Positions 36,973-46,174 of a stretch of 64,000 nucleotides of DNA are shown one piece after another. A program made the position numbers and the translations under genes. Position 1 is the first letter of the stretch; each line of letters opens with the position of its first letter. Below the pieces are notes generated by a model. It was not told where the DNA came from, searched no databases, and worked only from the letters and a program-made list of their open reading frames with translations. The DNA is from Pseudomonas sp. stari2 (GTDB lineage Bacteria; Pseudomonadota; Gammaproteobacteria; Pseudomonadales; Pseudomonadaceae), in NCBI RefSeq assembly GCF_040760005.1, contig NZ_CP099760.1, forward strand, positions 1,545,501 to 1,609,500. The letters are read 5' to 3'.

Positions 36973-39423
36973 TTACTTGCCGGGAGTGAGGGTCAACCGC
37001 GTCTTGCCATACACCCGCTCAAAGTTCTGCGGCTGCATCGGCAAGCCGATGTACTGGCCCTTCAGCCATGGATCGATCCCGTTGAGGTAGTTCGGACTGG
37101 CCGGGTTACCCGATTGCCCCGTGCCGTTCTGGCCCATCAGCGGTTCGCTCTGGCTGAAGTCGACGATGAAACGCATCGACGGCGCCCGGGTGGTGTTGAA
37201 GTCCTGACCCCAGGCAAACGCCGCCGTGTTCAGAGTGGTGTGGTCACCGCCCGCTGCGATCGGACCGCGAATGGTCTGGCCGTTGGCATTCTTCCACTCG
37301 TAGCGGTGCAGTTTGCCCCACTGCCAGGCTTTGCGGTCGCCACCCAGTTGGCTGTCGCCGGCGCTGATCGCTGCCGCGAGGCTGCGGGCGAGGATGGCCG
37401 GTTTGTCTTCTTTCTGCGGGGTGCGGGCGTCGTCCCAGAACGGACTGTCCTCACGGCCCAGCAGGTGGTCGGCTTGTGCCGAGTAGGACAGATCGCCATT
37501 GGCGATAAACGCTTTCCACGCGGGGCTGCTTTGCGGGCCGAGTTCGTCGAGGAAGATCTGCTTCATGCTTTCCTGCAGGAACAACTCGTAGATCGCCGCA
37601 TCGGCGGAGGTCGGGCTGAGCTTGCCGTCGAACGCCATCAAGCGGGTGTAGGCCTCGCGGGCCTTGCTGCGGTCGGCTTCCGGCAGGGCGTCGATCGCCT
37701 GTTTCAGCGGCTGCGCCATGCCCGGGGCTTCGAACATTTTCTTCAGCTTGGCGGCGAAGGTGGTGGTCTGGTCGTACTGCATGGCGATCATGCTGCGACC
37801 GTCCTGTTTGCCACTGCCGGCCAGTTCCGCGAGGCGCTCGCCACGCTCCGGCGCGGCCCAGGAATTGGACAACTGCATACCGTAGCCGTGAGGGATGACG
37901 CGCTGGTTGGCGGTGCCGAGCCAGCCCTGCGCCGGGTCCTGATCGTAGGGGTGCAGCATCGGGTCGGCGTAACCGTCCCAGTCGTAGCGACCTTCCCAGC
38001 CCGGCGACGGCAGCAGGCCTTCGCCTTCGCGGCGATTCGGGAAGCGCCCGGTGACCTGCCAGCCGATATTGCTGGCGTCGGCAAACACCAGGTTCAGCGC
38101 GATGGCGCGAATTTCCCGGCTGGCGTCCGAGGCGCGTTCAGCGGTTTGCGCGCGGCTCAGATCGAAAAACGCATCGAGGGATTTGTCATCGGTGAAGCTT
38201 GGCGTCTGCAAGGCCAGGCCGAAACCTGCGCCTTGAGCAGCGGCTTGGGCACTGTTGAGCAGCGCACCGTGGCGGGTTTCGTACACCGCTTCACGAATCG
38301 GCCGCTGGCCTTTGACGAAGTAGGTTTCGTTGCGCACGCCCAGCGGTTGCCATTTGCCGTTGACCTCGTAGCTCAGGCTGCTGCCTTGGCGTCGGATTTT
38401 TTCCAGGAACAGGTCCTGGTTGTCACCGAAGACGCTGGTCGCGCTCCACGCCACTTTGCCGTTGAAGCCACCGAGCACCATCGGCAGACCGGCCACGGTC
38501 ACGCCGGCGGCCTGATATTTCGGTGCGTGAATCTGCACGAAACTCCACAGCGACGGTGCGGCCAGCGGGCCGTGGCTGTCGCTGGCCAGCAGGCTTTTGC
38601 CGCTGCGGCTGCGTTGCGGGGCAATCGCCCAGTTGTTCGAAGTGTTGGCGCCGAGCAGGTTCATCGCCGCCAGTTGTTCGCTGGCGTTGCTTAGCTCGCT
38701 CAGGCCCGGAATCTGCCCGTTGAGCTTGATGCCTTGCAGTTTGTCGGCTTCGGCCAGCGGCAGGTTTTCGTCGGGGGCGGACGGGGTCAGCCAGGCGAGC
38801 TTGTCGGTGGTGACGGTCTGCGCCAGCACCAGCGAAGCGATTTCTTCCGGCAGGTTGGCCGACTGGCTGAAGTTCAGCAGGCAGAAAATCAGCGCCGAAT
38901 CTTCCGGTTTCCAGTATTCAGGCTTGTAGCCGCTGGAGGCCAGATCCCCCGGCAACTTGTCGGCGTAGCGGAACAGGTAGGCGTTGACGCCCCGCGCATA
39001 GACTTCGAAGAAGCGCTTGAGCCGTGGCGACGACGCCTTGTACAGCTCGCCAGCGCTTTTCTTCAGGTTGACGGCGCGCATGTAGCGGTCGGCGTCGAGC
39101 ATCGACGCGCCGGACATTTCCGCCAGACGCCCCTGGGCCAGCAGGCGCAGGGTGACCATCTGATTGATGCGGTCGCTGGCGTGCACATAACCGAGGGCGA
39201 ACAAGGCGTCGTGGAAACTGTTGCTTTCGATCAGCGGCATGCCCATGGCATTGCGGCGTACCGAAACGTTTTGCGCCAGGCCCTTGAGCGGCTGCACGCC
39301 GGAGGTTGGCGGGAGGGTGTCCTGTGCGTTCCAGGTCTGGCAACCGGAGAGGCTCAAGACACCGGTCACTGCTGCGGCAACGCCGAACCGGGGAAGAAAA
39401 TGTGAAAGGGCTGGCGAGGCCAT
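36973..39423 (-). CDS. quiP: QuiP-type acylase (Ntn hydrolase)
   Basis: An 816-residue penicillin-acylase family protein, exported and self-cleaved into alpha and beta chains. The nucleophile is Ser262 in NTSNNWAI, preceded by the alpha chain. An N-terminal export signal with a lipobox-like LSGC (C28) is present. QuiP of P. aeruginosa hydrolyses long-chain acyl-homoserine lactones, so quorum quenching is likely. The next gene is a GST, as PA1032-PA1033. I chose ATG 39423 because CAGGAG precedes it. No AHL synthase is in the window. Confidence 0.88.
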   Translation of the reverse strand: MASPALSHFLPRFGVAAAVTGVLSLSGCQTWNAQDTLPPTSGVQPLKGLAQNVSVRRNAMGMPLIESNSFHDALFALGYVHASDRINQMVTLRLLAQGRLAEMSGASMLDADRYMRAVNLKKSAGELYKASSPRLKRFFEVYARGVNAYLFRYADKLPGDLASSGYKPEYWKPEDSALIFCLLNFSQSANLPEEIASLVLAQTVTTDKLAWLTPSAPDENLPLAEADKLQGIKLNGQIPGLSELSNASEQLAAMNLLGANTSNNWAIAPQRSRSGKSLLASDSHGPLAAPSLWSFVQIHAPKYQAAGVTVAGLPMVLGGFNGKVAWSATSVFGDNQDLFLEKIRRQGSSLSYEVNGKWQPLGVRNETYFVKGQRPIREAVYETRHGALLNSAQAAAQGAGFGLALQTPSFTDDKSLDAFFDLSRAQTAERASDASREIRAIALNLVFADASNIGWQVTGRFPNRREGEGLLPSPGWEGRYDWDGYADPMLHPYDQDPAQGWLGTANQRVIPHGYGMQLSNSWAAPERGERLAELAGSGKQDGRSMIAMQYDQTTTFAAKLKKMFEAPGMAQPLKQAIDALPEADRSKAREAYTRLMAFDGKLSPTSADAAIYELFLQESMKQIFLDELGPQSSPAWKAFIANGDLSYSAQADHLLGREDSPFWDDARTPQKEDKPAILARSLAAAISAGDSQLGGDRKAWQWGKLHRYEWKNANGQTIRGPIAAGGDHTTLNTAAFAWGQDFNTTRAPSMRFIVDFSQSEPLMGQNGTGQSGNPASPNYLNGIDPWLKGQYIGLPMQPQNFERVYGKTRLTLTPGK

Positions 39424-39529
39424 GGCAAAGCTCCTGCGGGGGTGTAGAGGCTGGGGGCGCAATAAAGCCGCTACGTTAGTGAGCAGGAGGGGGCCGCGCA
39501 AGCGGGGCAAGCGGTTATTTCTTCCCGTT

Positions 39530-39555
39530 GATCGTTCCCGCGCACGGGAACGATC
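39530..39555. repeat. palindromic repeat, GATCGTTCCC family
   Basis: Perfect 11-base arms GATCGTTCCCG and CGGGAACGATC around CGCA, between the GST gene and quiP. Same family as the repeat at 45613-45641. Confidence 0.7.
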
Positions 39556-39567
39556 AGGCCGGGTGAC

Positions 39568-40212
39568 TCAAGCCTTCGGCGGATTGATCTTCTGTACCAG
39601 CGCGTAGGCCTTCACGGTCGCCGGGCGATCCTTGATGTGGTTGAACCAGCGCTGCACGTTCGGGAAGTCTTCCAGGTTCTGGCTCTGCCATTTGTGGGAG
39701 ACGATCCACGGGTAGATCGCCATGTCAGCGATGCTGTATTCGCTGCCGGCGACGAACTCATTGTTGGCCAGTTGCTTGTCCAAAACCCCGTACAAGCGTG
39801 CAGTTTCATCGATGTAGCGCTTGATCGCGTAGGGGATTTTTTCCGGGGCGAACTGGCTGAAATGATGGTTCTGCCCGGCCATCGGCCCCAGCCCGCCCAT
39901 TTGCCAGAACAGCCATTGCAGCGCCACCTGACGGCCACGCAGATCCTTGGGCAGGAACTTCCCGGTCTTCTCGGCGAGGTACAACAGAATCGCCCCGGAC
40001 TCGAACAGCGACAATGGCTCGCCGCCATCAGCCGGCTCATGATCGACGATCGCCGGGATGCGATTGTTCGGCGCGATTTTCAGGAAGTGTGGCTGGAACT
40101 GCTCGCCCTGGCTGATGTTGATCGGGTGCACGTTGTAGTGCAGGCCGGCCTCTTCGAGGAACAGGGAAATCTTGTGGCCGTTGGGCGTGGTCCAGTAATA
40201 CAGGTCGATCAT
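39568..40212 (-). CDS. YghU/YfcG-like glutathione S-transferase
   Basis: A 214-residue two-domain GST. The thioredoxin-like N-terminus starts YYWTTPNGHKISLFLEEAGL; the Asn/Thr-bearing TPNG places it with the Nu-class (YfcG/YghU), which act as disulfide reductases with glutathione. GSEYSIADMAIYPW is the conserved helix of the second domain. The ATG at 40212 has GGAG upstream. It precedes quiP on the same strand, but a palindromic repeat lies between. Confidence 0.88.
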   Translation of the reverse strand: MIDLYYWTTPNGHKISLFLEEAGLHYNVHPINISQGEQFQPHFLKIAPNNRIPAIVDHEPADGGEPLSLFESGAILLYLAEKTGKFLPKDLRGRQVALQWLFWQMGGLGPMAGQNHHFSQFAPEKIPYAIKRYIDETARLYGVLDKQLANNEFVAGSEYSIADMAIYPWIVSHKWQSQNLEDFPNVQRWFNHIKDRPATVKAYALVQKINPPKA

Positions 40213-40351
40213 GGAAAGCTCCAAATCAGGAAGGGTACGGACAGCAAACGCCGGCTTCAGGTTGTCCTGTGTGCGTTCGATAGCTTGCTTGGTTACAGGA
40301 GGTGATGCTCAAGTACGGGAAATTCAATGACCCCGCGTGAGAAAAATCGCC

Positions 40352-40909
40352 ATGGAGCTTCAGGCCAACGCTGCACTGATCATCATCGACCAGCAAAAAG
40401 GCATTCTGGAGCCGCGTCTGGGGCGGCGGAATAATCCGTCGGCCGAAGAGCGGATCCTCGATTTGCTGGGTTTCTGGCGGCGCAGCGGGCGGCCGGTGAT
40501 TCATGTGCAACATCTGTCGCGCTCGCCGGAATCAGTGTTCTGGCCAGAGCAGTCAGGGGTGGAATTTCAGGACAGGTTTTTGCCGCATGACGGCGAATGG
40601 CTGATCCAGAAACAGGTGCCGGATGCGTTTTGTGCAACAAAGCTTGAAGTGAAGTTGCGTGAAGCCGGGATCGGACAACTGGTCATTGTCGGCGTGGCGA
40701 CCAACAACTCGGTGGAGTCCACGGCGCGCACGGCGGGCAACCTGGGGTTAGACGCGTGGGTGGCGGAGGATGCGTGCTTTACCTTCGACAAGGCTGATTA
40801 CTTCGGTACGTTGCGTACGGCTGAAGAGGTGCATGCCATGTCGCTGGGGAATCTGCATGGGGAGTATGCGACGGTGGTCGATACCGAACAGGTTCTGGCA
40901 GCAGGCTGA
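40352..40909 (+). CDS. isochorismatase-like hydrolase, Cys replaced by Ser
   Basis: A 185-residue member of the isochorismatase/cysteine hydrolase superfamily. Asp of the triad is D13 in IIIDQQKGIL. The nucleophile loop reads VATNNSVESTAR where family enzymes have TNxCV, so the catalytic Cys is replaced by Ser. Hydrolase activity is therefore uncertain; it may bind rather than cleave, or use another residue. I started at ATG 40352; a GTG at 40337 is an alternative. The ribosome binding site is weak. Confidence 0.8.
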   Translation: MELQANAALIIIDQQKGILEPRLGRRNNPSAEERILDLLGFWRRSGRPVIHVQHLSRSPESVFWPEQSGVEFQDRFLPHDGEWLIQKQVPDAFCATKLEVKLREAGIGQLVIVGVATNNSVESTARTAGNLGLDAWVAEDACFTFDKADYFGTLRTAEEVHAMSLGNLHGEYATVVDTEQVLAAG

Positions 40910-40926
40910 AAGCTGCGGAGGAGGGT

Positions 40927-40952
40927 GCTATCGCGAGCTGGCCCGCGATAGC
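40927..40952. repeat. palindromic repeat GCTATCGCG
   Basis: Arms GCTATCGCG and CGCGATAGC around an eight-base loop, between convergent genes. This is a common short palindrome of the P. fluorescens/putida type. Confidence 0.65.
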
Positions 40953-40987
40953 GATCTATCGGGCGAAACTAACGTCCGCCCGAAACA

Positions 40988-41194
40988 TCAAGCGCCGTGG
41001 CACTTCTTGAATTTTTTGCCGTTGCCGCACGGGCAAGGGTCGTTGCGGCCGACGTCTTTAAGGGCGTTGCGCACCGGCTCCTGGTGGGCGTGGCCGCAGT
41101 TCGGGCCGTGGACATGGCCATGGTCGTGATCATGGTGGTGATGGTCATGATCGTGGTTGCAGTCAGGGCCATGGACATGAGGTTGCTGGGTCAT
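40988..41194 (-). CDS. His-rich SEC-C motif protein
   Basis: A 68-residue protein. The N-terminal half is strikingly His/Asp-rich ([14 protein letters not shown] plus CNH and CGH), a likely metal-binding segment. The C-terminal half is a SEC-C zinc motif, [18 protein letters not shown], as at the end of SecA. It may be a small metal-handling or translation-related protein; the role is unknown. It lies six bases after the LEA-type lipoprotein gene. Confidence 0.8.
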   Translation of the reverse strand: MTQQPHVHGPDCNHDHDHHHHDHDHGHVHGPNCGHAHQEPVRNALKDVGRNDPCPCGNGKKFKKCHGA

Positions 41195-41199
41195 CGGGG

Positions 41200-41685
41200 T
41201 CACTCCGTAATCAAATCGGCGGGGATTATCACGCCATTGCGTTCCAGGTGCACGTAGTGAGCGATGAATAAACCGGTTTCCATCTCGCCCTGCAGTCGGT
41301 AGGGAACCTGCTGGTGCGGATTCTTCAGCATTTTCACCACGTCCTTGACCTTCGGCCACAGGTTGGTGCGGATCGGCACCTTATAGAAAGCACTGCTTTT
41401 GGCCCCGACGGTGATCCAGTGCTCATGCTCGCCTTCGGCCAGCAGCATGTCCGCCAGGTGTACGCGGTATTCCAGGCCGCGCACGGTCAGCTCGCTGTCA
41501 TTGGGATTGTCGATGCGAAAGTGCAGGATGAATTTCTGTTCCAGCAGCCTGGCGCGCACCACTTCGACTTTCACCAGGTGCACGGCGGGGTCGAGGGAGT
41601 CGTCGCTGAACCAGGACGCGCAGCCAGCGAGCCCCAGAAACACGAGCAGTGAGAGGACCTGAAATGTGCGCCAATGACCGAGCAT
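41200..41685 (-). CDS. LEA14-like lipoprotein
   Basis: A 161-residue lipoprotein (signal with LAGC, Cys at about residue 22) with a LEA-2/WHy beta-sandwich domain ([20 protein letters not shown]). WHy domains are linked to desiccation and stress tolerance in other organisms. Here the role is inference. It lies between the two SEC-C motif genes, all on one strand. Confidence 0.82.
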   Translation of the reverse strand: MLGHWRTFQVLSLLVFLGLAGCASWFSDDSLDPAVHLVKVEVVRARLLEQKFILHFRIDNPNDSELTVRGLEYRVHLADMLLAEGEHEHWITVGAKSSAFYKVPIRTNLWPKVKDVVKMLKNPHQQVPYRLQGEMETGLFIAHYVHLERNGVIIPADLITE

Positions 41686-41716
41686 GGTTTAACTCCCTTT
41701 GCTGCCCAGTCTAGCC

Positions 41717-42193
41717 TTAGCTGCCGAAATACCCCGCACAGCATTTCTTGAACTTCTGGCCGCTGGCGCACGGGCAGGCGTCGTTGCGCCCCAGTTTGAG
41801 TTGCACGCTCGGGTCGATGAAGTACCAGCGCCCGCCGTTCTGTACGAACGAAGAGCGCTCGCGGTGGCTGTGCTCACCCTGACTGTCATGCCAGCGCGCG
41901 GTGAAGGTGACGAAGGCGTGTTCCGGCTGGCCGCCGAAGACTTCCGAACTTTCGACATCGAGCCCGAGCCAGGTGCTCGAAGCGCTCCAGGCGCTGATCG
42001 ACTGGCGATCGAGCCCTGTCTGCTGGGCGGGCAGAGTGGTCGCCACCAGATAATCGATCAGGCCCAGCACGTAGGCGCTGTAGCGCGAACGCATCAGGGC
42101 TTCGGCGCACGGTGCCGGGTGGCCGGCGTGATAATGGCCGCAGCAGGCATCCAGCAGGTTGCCGCTGCCGCAAGGGCAAATGGCTGTACTCAT
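41717..42193 (-). CDS. UPF0225 YchJ-like SEC-C protein
   Basis: A 158-residue YchJ-family protein with a Cys motif at each end: [14 protein letters not shown] near the start and a SEC-C motif, [17 protein letters not shown], at the end. In between is an NTF2-like fold (RSRYSAYV). YchJ function is unknown. The ATG at 42193 is four bases after the stop of the DUF6231 gene, so the two are in one operon. Confidence 0.9.
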   Translation of the reverse strand: MSTAICPCGSGNLLDACCGHYHAGHPAPCAEALMRSRYSAYVLGLIDYLVATTLPAQQTGLDRQSISAWSASSTWLGLDVESSEVFGGQPEHAFVTFTARWHDSQGEHSHRERSSFVQNGGRWYFIDPSVQLKLGRNDACPCASGQKFKKCCAGYFGS

Positions 42194-42197
42194 TGCA

Positions 42198-42695
42198 TTA
42201 CCACCAGTATTTCCCGAAGTTTTCCGGATTGGCCCAGAACCGTGAGTTGAGCCAGTCGGGGACTTGTTTGTAGTCAAGCAGATCATAGGTGAACAGGGTC
42301 AGCACCTGCTCATCCCGGGCGAAGCGTTCGCTGGCCTGCAGAGCCAGAGAATAGAAATCGGTTTCCTGCCAGCCGCTGGCCGGCAGGTCGGCCAGCACGG
42401 CGATGCGGCTGGCGTTGAGGTTACGGATCCCGCCGAGCAGATTCAGGCCATCACGTTTGGGCAAATGCTCCAGGCAATCGACCACCAGCGCCAGATCGAA
42501 GCGCTGTGCGGCCAGGTCCGCCGGCAAGGCGCCGGGCGCGGCGTGGGCGACGCAAGTGTCCGGATGTGCATCCTTGAAAGCGGCCAGAGCCGGAAATTCG
42601 CTGGCGCCGATCAGCAGCAGACGTGCCGGGGCGTAGCGGTCGAGCAGAGCGGCCAGCGCCTGCTGTGGCGTGCGGGAAGAAATCGCGACGTTCAT
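42198..42695 (-). CDS. DUF6231 methyltransferase-like protein
   Basis: A 165-residue protein of the DUF6231 family. It looks like a reduced Rossmann fold of the methyltransferase kind ([30 protein letters not shown]) but lacks a clear glycine-rich SAM motif. Function unknown. It is first in the four-gene minus-strand run 42695-40988. Confidence 0.75.
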   Translation of the reverse strand: MNVAISSRTPQQALAALLDRYAPARLLLIGASEFPALAAFKDAHPDTCVAHAAPGALPADLAAQRFDLALVVDCLEHLPKRDGLNLLGGIRNLNASRIAVLADLPASGWQETDFYSLALQASERFARDEQVLTLFTYDLLDYKQVPDWLNSRFWANPENFGKYWW

Positions 42696-42851
42696 CGAAG
42701 CTCCTCAATCAGATCGCCAAGACTAGCCTGCCCGAGCGTCGAGGCCTAGATCTCTGTTCTGCGGGTTTGCGGCAAATGCCTCGAAGTCCTGTGAACACGC
42801 TCGCAAACAGCGGTGGCCTATTGCTGGCGGAGATTAAAACTCCGGTCTTTA

Positions 42852-42886
42852 CTCCCTGAATCGGTTCTAAGCCGATCCCTCAGGAG
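42852..42886 (+). promoter_or_regulatory. hairpin masking the SD of OmpA gene 1
   Basis: CTCCCTGA (42852-42859) pairs with TCAGGAG (42880-42886) with one bulge, closed by ATCGG/CCGAT. The paired strand contains the AGGAG ribosome binding site eight bases before the ATG. It follows GGTCTTTACTCC, the same sequence as before OmpA gene 2. Confidence 0.55.
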
Positions 42887-42894
42887 AAAACTAG

Positions 42895-43590
42895 ATGAGC
42901 ATAGTTCGGACAGCATTACCCTTGGTTCTGCTAACCAGTGTGTTGACTGGTTGCGCAGGTTTGCAGAAAACCGACTGGCCGACCTGTGCGGCAGTCGGCG
43001 GTGTCGTCGGTGCGGGTCTTGGCGCGACGGAAAGCTCTGCATGGGCAGGCTATGGCGCATTACTCGTTGGCGGTACGGCGGCAGCCTATTGCTGGGTGCA
43101 TGGCGATGGCGATGAAGACGGCGACGGTGTGCCGGACAGTCGCGACAAGTGCCCGCACACGCCTCGCGGCACCAAGGTCGACGCAGACGGCTGCCCATTC
43201 CCGGCCCCTGCACCCGTGGTTGAAGAAGCTGTAGTGGTCAAGGAAGAAACCATCGTCATCCGCGATGTGCACTTCCAGTTCGACAAGGCCACCCTGACGC
43301 CTTCCGACAAGCTGGTACTCGATAAGGTCGCCACGCGCCTGAAACAGGAATCGAGCACAGCGCGGCTGACCGTGACCGGTCATACCGACAGCGTGGGCAG
43401 TGATGCCTACAACAAAAAACTGTCGGATCGTCGGGCGCATTCGGTGGTGGAATACCTGATCCATGACGGTGTGCCACGTTCCAGCTTCGTTTCGGTGACC
43501 GGTGCCGGTGAAAGCCAGCCAGTGGCGGACAACAAAACCGCCGATGGCCGTGCGCTGAACCGTCGCACGGAAATCAAAATCGAACGCTAG
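42895..43590 (+). CDS. OmpA-family lipoprotein 1
   Basis: A 231-residue lipoprotein (lipobox LTGC, Cys at about residue 20). A glycine-rich membrane-associated stretch is followed by an Asp-rich, TSP3-like calcium motif (DGDEDGDGVPDSRDKC) and an OmpA C-terminal domain (FDKATLTPSDK, VTGHTDSVGSDAYN, LNRRTEI) that binds peptidoglycan. It thus probably links outer membrane and cell wall. It is a tandem paralogue of the next gene and corresponds to the PA1041 position. Confidence 0.88.
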   Translation: MSIVRTALPLVLLTSVLTGCAGLQKTDWPTCAAVGGVVGAGLGATESSAWAGYGALLVGGTAAAYCWVHGDGDEDGDGVPDSRDKCPHTPRGTKVDADGCPFPAPAPVVEEAVVVKEETIVIRDVHFQFDKATLTPSDKLVLDKVATRLKQESSTARLTVTGHTDSVGSDAYNKKLSDRRAHSVVEYLIHDGVPRSSFVSVTGAGESQPVADNKTADGRALNRRTEIKIER

Positions 43591-43599
43591 CCCCCCCCC
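43591..43599. repeat. run of nine C bases
   Basis: A homopolymer of nine C immediately after the stop codon of OmpA gene 1. It lies outside coding sequence, so any length change would affect only the intergenic region. Confidence 0.9.
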
Positions 43600-43600
43600 T

Positions 43601-43638
43601 CGCATCCGCGGCTTGTGCAGTCGCGGATGCGGGTCTTT
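43601..43638 (+). terminator. hairpin between OmpA genes
   Basis: Perfect 10-base arms CGCATCCGCG / CGCGGATGCG, loop of 11, followed by GGTCTTT. Its tail overlaps the GGTCTTTACTCC repeat that precedes OmpA gene 2, so it may be both terminator and part of the next leader. Confidence 0.6.
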
Positions 43639-43639
43639 A

Positions 43640-43675
43640 CTCCTGTGTAACCGGTATGGGCCGGTGACACAGGAG
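43640..43675 (+). promoter_or_regulatory. hairpin masking the SD of OmpA gene 2
   Basis: CTCCTGTGT (43640-43648) pairs perfectly with ACACAGGAG (43667-43675), with ACCGG/CCGGT inside. The paired strand holds AGGAG seven bases before the ATG at 43683. The stem is stronger than its counterpart at 42852. Confidence 0.6.
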
Positions 43676-43682
43676 CTTTCAT

Positions 43683-44405
43683 ATGAGTGTTCTCTCACGG
43701 TCCGTCTTACCGGTGCTGCTGGCAGGCAGCCTGTTGACCGGCTGCGCTACCCACAGCGATGGCACTGCCCCCCTCAATCAACGTACCTGGCCGATCTGCA
43801 GCGTCATTGGCGGGCTGGTCGGCGGCGGGCTCGGCGCCATTGAAAACGGTGGCTGGGCCGCAGGCGGTGCGGCACTGGGTATCCTCACCGGCGGGCTGAT
43901 CTGTTATGCCCAGGATGGCGACGAAGACGGCGATGGCGTGTTCGACCGTCGCGACCGTTGTCCTGACACCCCGGCCAACACCCCTGTCGACCATCGCGGC
44001 TGTCCGCTGCCGCAATACCCGGTCACCGAGAAACCGGCCGAACCGGCCCCGCAATCCGAAGTCATCACCCTGAGCGATGCCGGCAACGTGCTGTTCGCGT
44101 TCGACAAGTCCGACCTGACCCCGGCCGCGAAAAGCCAGCTCGATGCGCTGATGGACAAACTGCGCAATGCCGACGTGGTGAGCATCAAGGTGATCGGCCA
44201 CACCGACAGCAAGGGCACCGATGCCTACAACCAGGCCCTGTCGGAGCGACGTGCAAGCAGTGTGGCGGCCTACCTGCTGAGCCAGGGGCTGGCGCCGGAA
44301 AAACTCACCAGTGAAGGGCGTGGCGAGCGTGAACCGGTCGCCGACAACGAGACCGAAGAAGGGCGCGCGCAAAACCGTCGCGTGGAACTGCACATCAATC
44401 GCTAG
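43683..44405 (+). CDS. OmpA-family lipoprotein 2
   Basis: A 240-residue lipoprotein with the same design as gene 1: lipobox LTGC, glycine-rich stretch, TSP3-like DGDEDGDGVFDRRDRC, and an OmpA domain (FDKSDLTPAAK, VIGHTDSKGTDAYN, QNRRVEL). It has diverged considerably from gene 1, so the duplication is not recent. It should bind peptidoglycan from the outer membrane. Confidence 0.88.
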   Translation: MSVLSRSVLPVLLAGSLLTGCATHSDGTAPLNQRTWPICSVIGGLVGGGLGAIENGGWAAGGAALGILTGGLICYAQDGDEDGDGVFDRRDRCPDTPANTPVDHRGCPLPQYPVTEKPAEPAPQSEVITLSDAGNVLFAFDKSDLTPAAKSQLDALMDKLRNADVVSIKVIGHTDSKGTDAYNQALSERRASSVAAYLLSQGLAPEKLTSEGRGEREPVADNETEEGRAQNRRVELHINR

Positions 44406-44568
44406 GACTCTTCTGTAGTCCGCAGGCTAGAGCTGTCGGTCGACGACCATCGTCGAACCGGCAGCCATCCGACGAGTGCCCGGAACTTTTTTATTTGACC
44501 CTCTGGCTTATCCCGTACGGAAGCCGTTACTGTGCGCCCAAAGAATAATTCGCAACACGGGGGAGCGT

Positions 44569-44847
44569 ATGAAGGTGTTCTGTGGCCTGGGGCGATTGTT
44601 GACCCTGGTGTTCTGCTGCGTGGTACTGGCCAATCAGCTGGTGCCGTTTGTTCATCCGTTGCATCTGCTGGTCAATCTGGCTGGCATCCTGCTGCTGGCC
44701 GTCCACGTCCTTGAAGTGCTGCTGTGCAGCGCCAGCCTCAAAGGTCGGCCGCACCCGTGGCGTGATCGTGGCCGTGTCCTGCTGTTCGGCGTTTTCCACC
44801 TGCAAACCATCCCGGCCCCGGCCGCTCCGGAGGCTTCCCATGCGTAA
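44569..44847 (+). CDS. DUF1145 membrane protein
   Basis: A 92-residue protein with two hydrophobic helices (residues 9-29 and 33-55), matching DUF1145. Function unknown. GGGGAG precedes the ATG. Its 3' end overlaps the collagen-like gene by eight bases, so the two are translated as a unit. Confidence 0.75.
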   Translation: MKVFCGLGRLLTLVFCCVVLANQLVPFVHPLHLLVNLAGILLLAVHVLEVLLCSASLKGRPHPWRDRGRVLLFGVFHLQTIPAPAAPEASHA

Positions 44848-45598
44848 ACTCTGCCTGCTCGCTGCATTCATCAGTCCCCTGGCCTGTGCCCAGGTAGTGA
44901 ATGTCGAGCCCAATTCCCTGATGCGTTTGCCCAACACCACCAGCACCCTGCAACTGGAAAAACTGGTGGTCGCCGATTACGGCACTTTGCTGGTGCCCTC
45001 GAACGTGACTGAGTTGAGCGTCGGCGAGTTGCAGTTGGGCCGCGAAGCGCGTATCGCCATCGTGCCGGGCGAAGCGGCGCTGGATCTGAAAGTCACCCGC
45101 GCTGCGCTTGCCGAAGGCAGCCGCATCACCGCTCGCGGCGCGCCGGGAACCTATGAAAAAGCGGCCCGTGCCGGACGTAACCTGAATCTGCAATTCAAGG
45201 CGTTGAATGCACCGCAACTGATCGTCGATGCACGTGGCGGCACCGGTGCACCGGGCTTTGTCGGGCTCGACGGGGCCAACGGTCAGGAACCGGGCTGCAC
45301 CTGGGGGCAGGCCGGACACGGTTTCGACGGCAGTGACGGCAGCAATGGCCAGCCGGGAGCGCCGGGCGCGCTGGTGCGACTGGAAGTGCCTCGTGAGTTT
45401 CCGGCCGAGCTGATCAAGGTTGAAGTCGCCGGTGGTGCCGGTGGCCCGGCGGGGCCTGGCGGCAAACCGGGGGCGGGCGGCAAGTCCAAGGGTTGCCTGG
45501 TGTATCGCGCCGATGGCGGCAAGAGCGGCAAGCCTGGGGCTGATGGTCAGCCGGGGCCTGCAGGGGCGGCGGGGTCTGTCACCGTTCAGCGCCTGTAA
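44840..45598 (+). CDS. exported collagen-like protein
   Basis: A 252-residue protein with a signal peptide (residues 1-17, ACA). The middle is beta-rich with no collagen repeats. From about residue 135 there are blocks of Gly-X-Y: GGTGAPGFVGLDGANG, GSDGSNGQPGAPGA, GGAGGPAGPGGKPGAGG and GKPGADGQPGPAGAAG. The blocks are short and split by a beta segment, so a stable triple helix is not certain. GGAGG is at the start. It sits in an operon with DUF1145. Confidence 0.8.
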   Translation: MRKLCLLAAFISPLACAQVVNVEPNSLMRLPNTTSTLQLEKLVVADYGTLLVPSNVTELSVGELQLGREARIAIVPGEAALDLKVTRAALAEGSRITARGAPGTYEKAARAGRNLNLQFKALNAPQLIVDARGGTGAPGFVGLDGANGQEPGCTWGQAGHGFDGSDGSNGQPGAPGALVRLEVPREFPAELIKVEVAGGAGGPAGPGGKPGAGGKSKGCLVYRADGGKSGKPGADGQPGPAGAAGSVTVQRL

Positions 45599-45612
45599 GC
45601 CGTTCCCTGTCC

Positions 45613-45641
45613 GATCGTTCCCACTGAGTGGGAACGATCGA
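45613..45641. repeat. palindromic repeat, GATCGTTCCC family
   Basis: Near-perfect palindrome CGATCGTTCCCACT / AGTGGGAACGATCG with a single central base, between convergent genes. The core is the same as the repeat at 39530-39555. Confidence 0.75.
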
Positions 45642-45648
45642 CATCACT

Positions 45649-46113
45649 TCAGAACGACGGCCGCGCTGCGGCAATCGCTACCAGTACCAGCCCGACCAAC
45701 AGATTGAACCCCACGACCTTGCGAATCCGCCCCAGTACCGCCGCACCGGCCGGCCAGTCCTTCGCTTCAACCGCTGTGCGCAACTCCGGCAGCATCAAGC
45801 CCTGAATCCGGATGAACAGCGCCGTCATCACGATGTACAAGCCCATCATCACCTGAACGTACTTCGGCGCTGTCTCGAACCCGATGTGCTGCAGATGCAA
45901 CATGCCCACCCCGGTCACCGGCAGCAGAATCACCGCGCCCCACACCCAGCGGAAAAAACCTTGAAACACTTCCACCCACAGGGTCAGTCGGCCGGGGCCG
46001 TCCAGAGCCTTCACGGCCGCCGGGCGCAGCACCATCCAGGCGAAAAACATGCCTCCGACCCACAGCAGGGCGGCGAGGACATGCAGCGGGTAAACGAGGC
46101 TAAAAGGTGTCAT
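45649..46113 (-). CDS. CopD-family membrane protein
   Basis: A 154-residue protein with four hydrophobic helices and HVLAALLWVGGMFFAW and LQHIGF elements. It fits the CopD-like family of copper and haem-related membrane proteins. No cop genes are near, so a copper role is not supported by context. Confidence 0.78.
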   Translation of the reverse strand: MTPFSLVYPLHVLAALLWVGGMFFAWMVLRPAAVKALDGPGRLTLWVEVFQGFFRWVWGAVILLPVTGVGMLHLQHIGFETAPKYVQVMMGLYIVMTALFIRIQGLMLPELRTAVEAKDWPAGAAVLGRIRKVVGFNLLVGLVLVAIAAARPSF

Positions 46114-46174
46114 TGGGGTACTCCGTTCTGCGCGGGACTGATTAGCGGGGTATGATAGCCGCCGAACCGAACCA

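Noticed and set aside
35668..38694. 1008-codon open frame opposite quiP, exonuclease and the repeat
   Set aside because: It spans several well-supported genes on the other strand and has no ribosome binding site or domains.
44432..44465. Imperfect hairpin after OmpA gene 2
   Set aside because: Stem has mismatches and no T-run follows; not called as terminator.
44484..44520. Possible AlgU-type promoter (GAACTT) before DUF1145
   Set aside because: No matching TCTGA-like element at 16-17 bases, so the match is only the -35 half.
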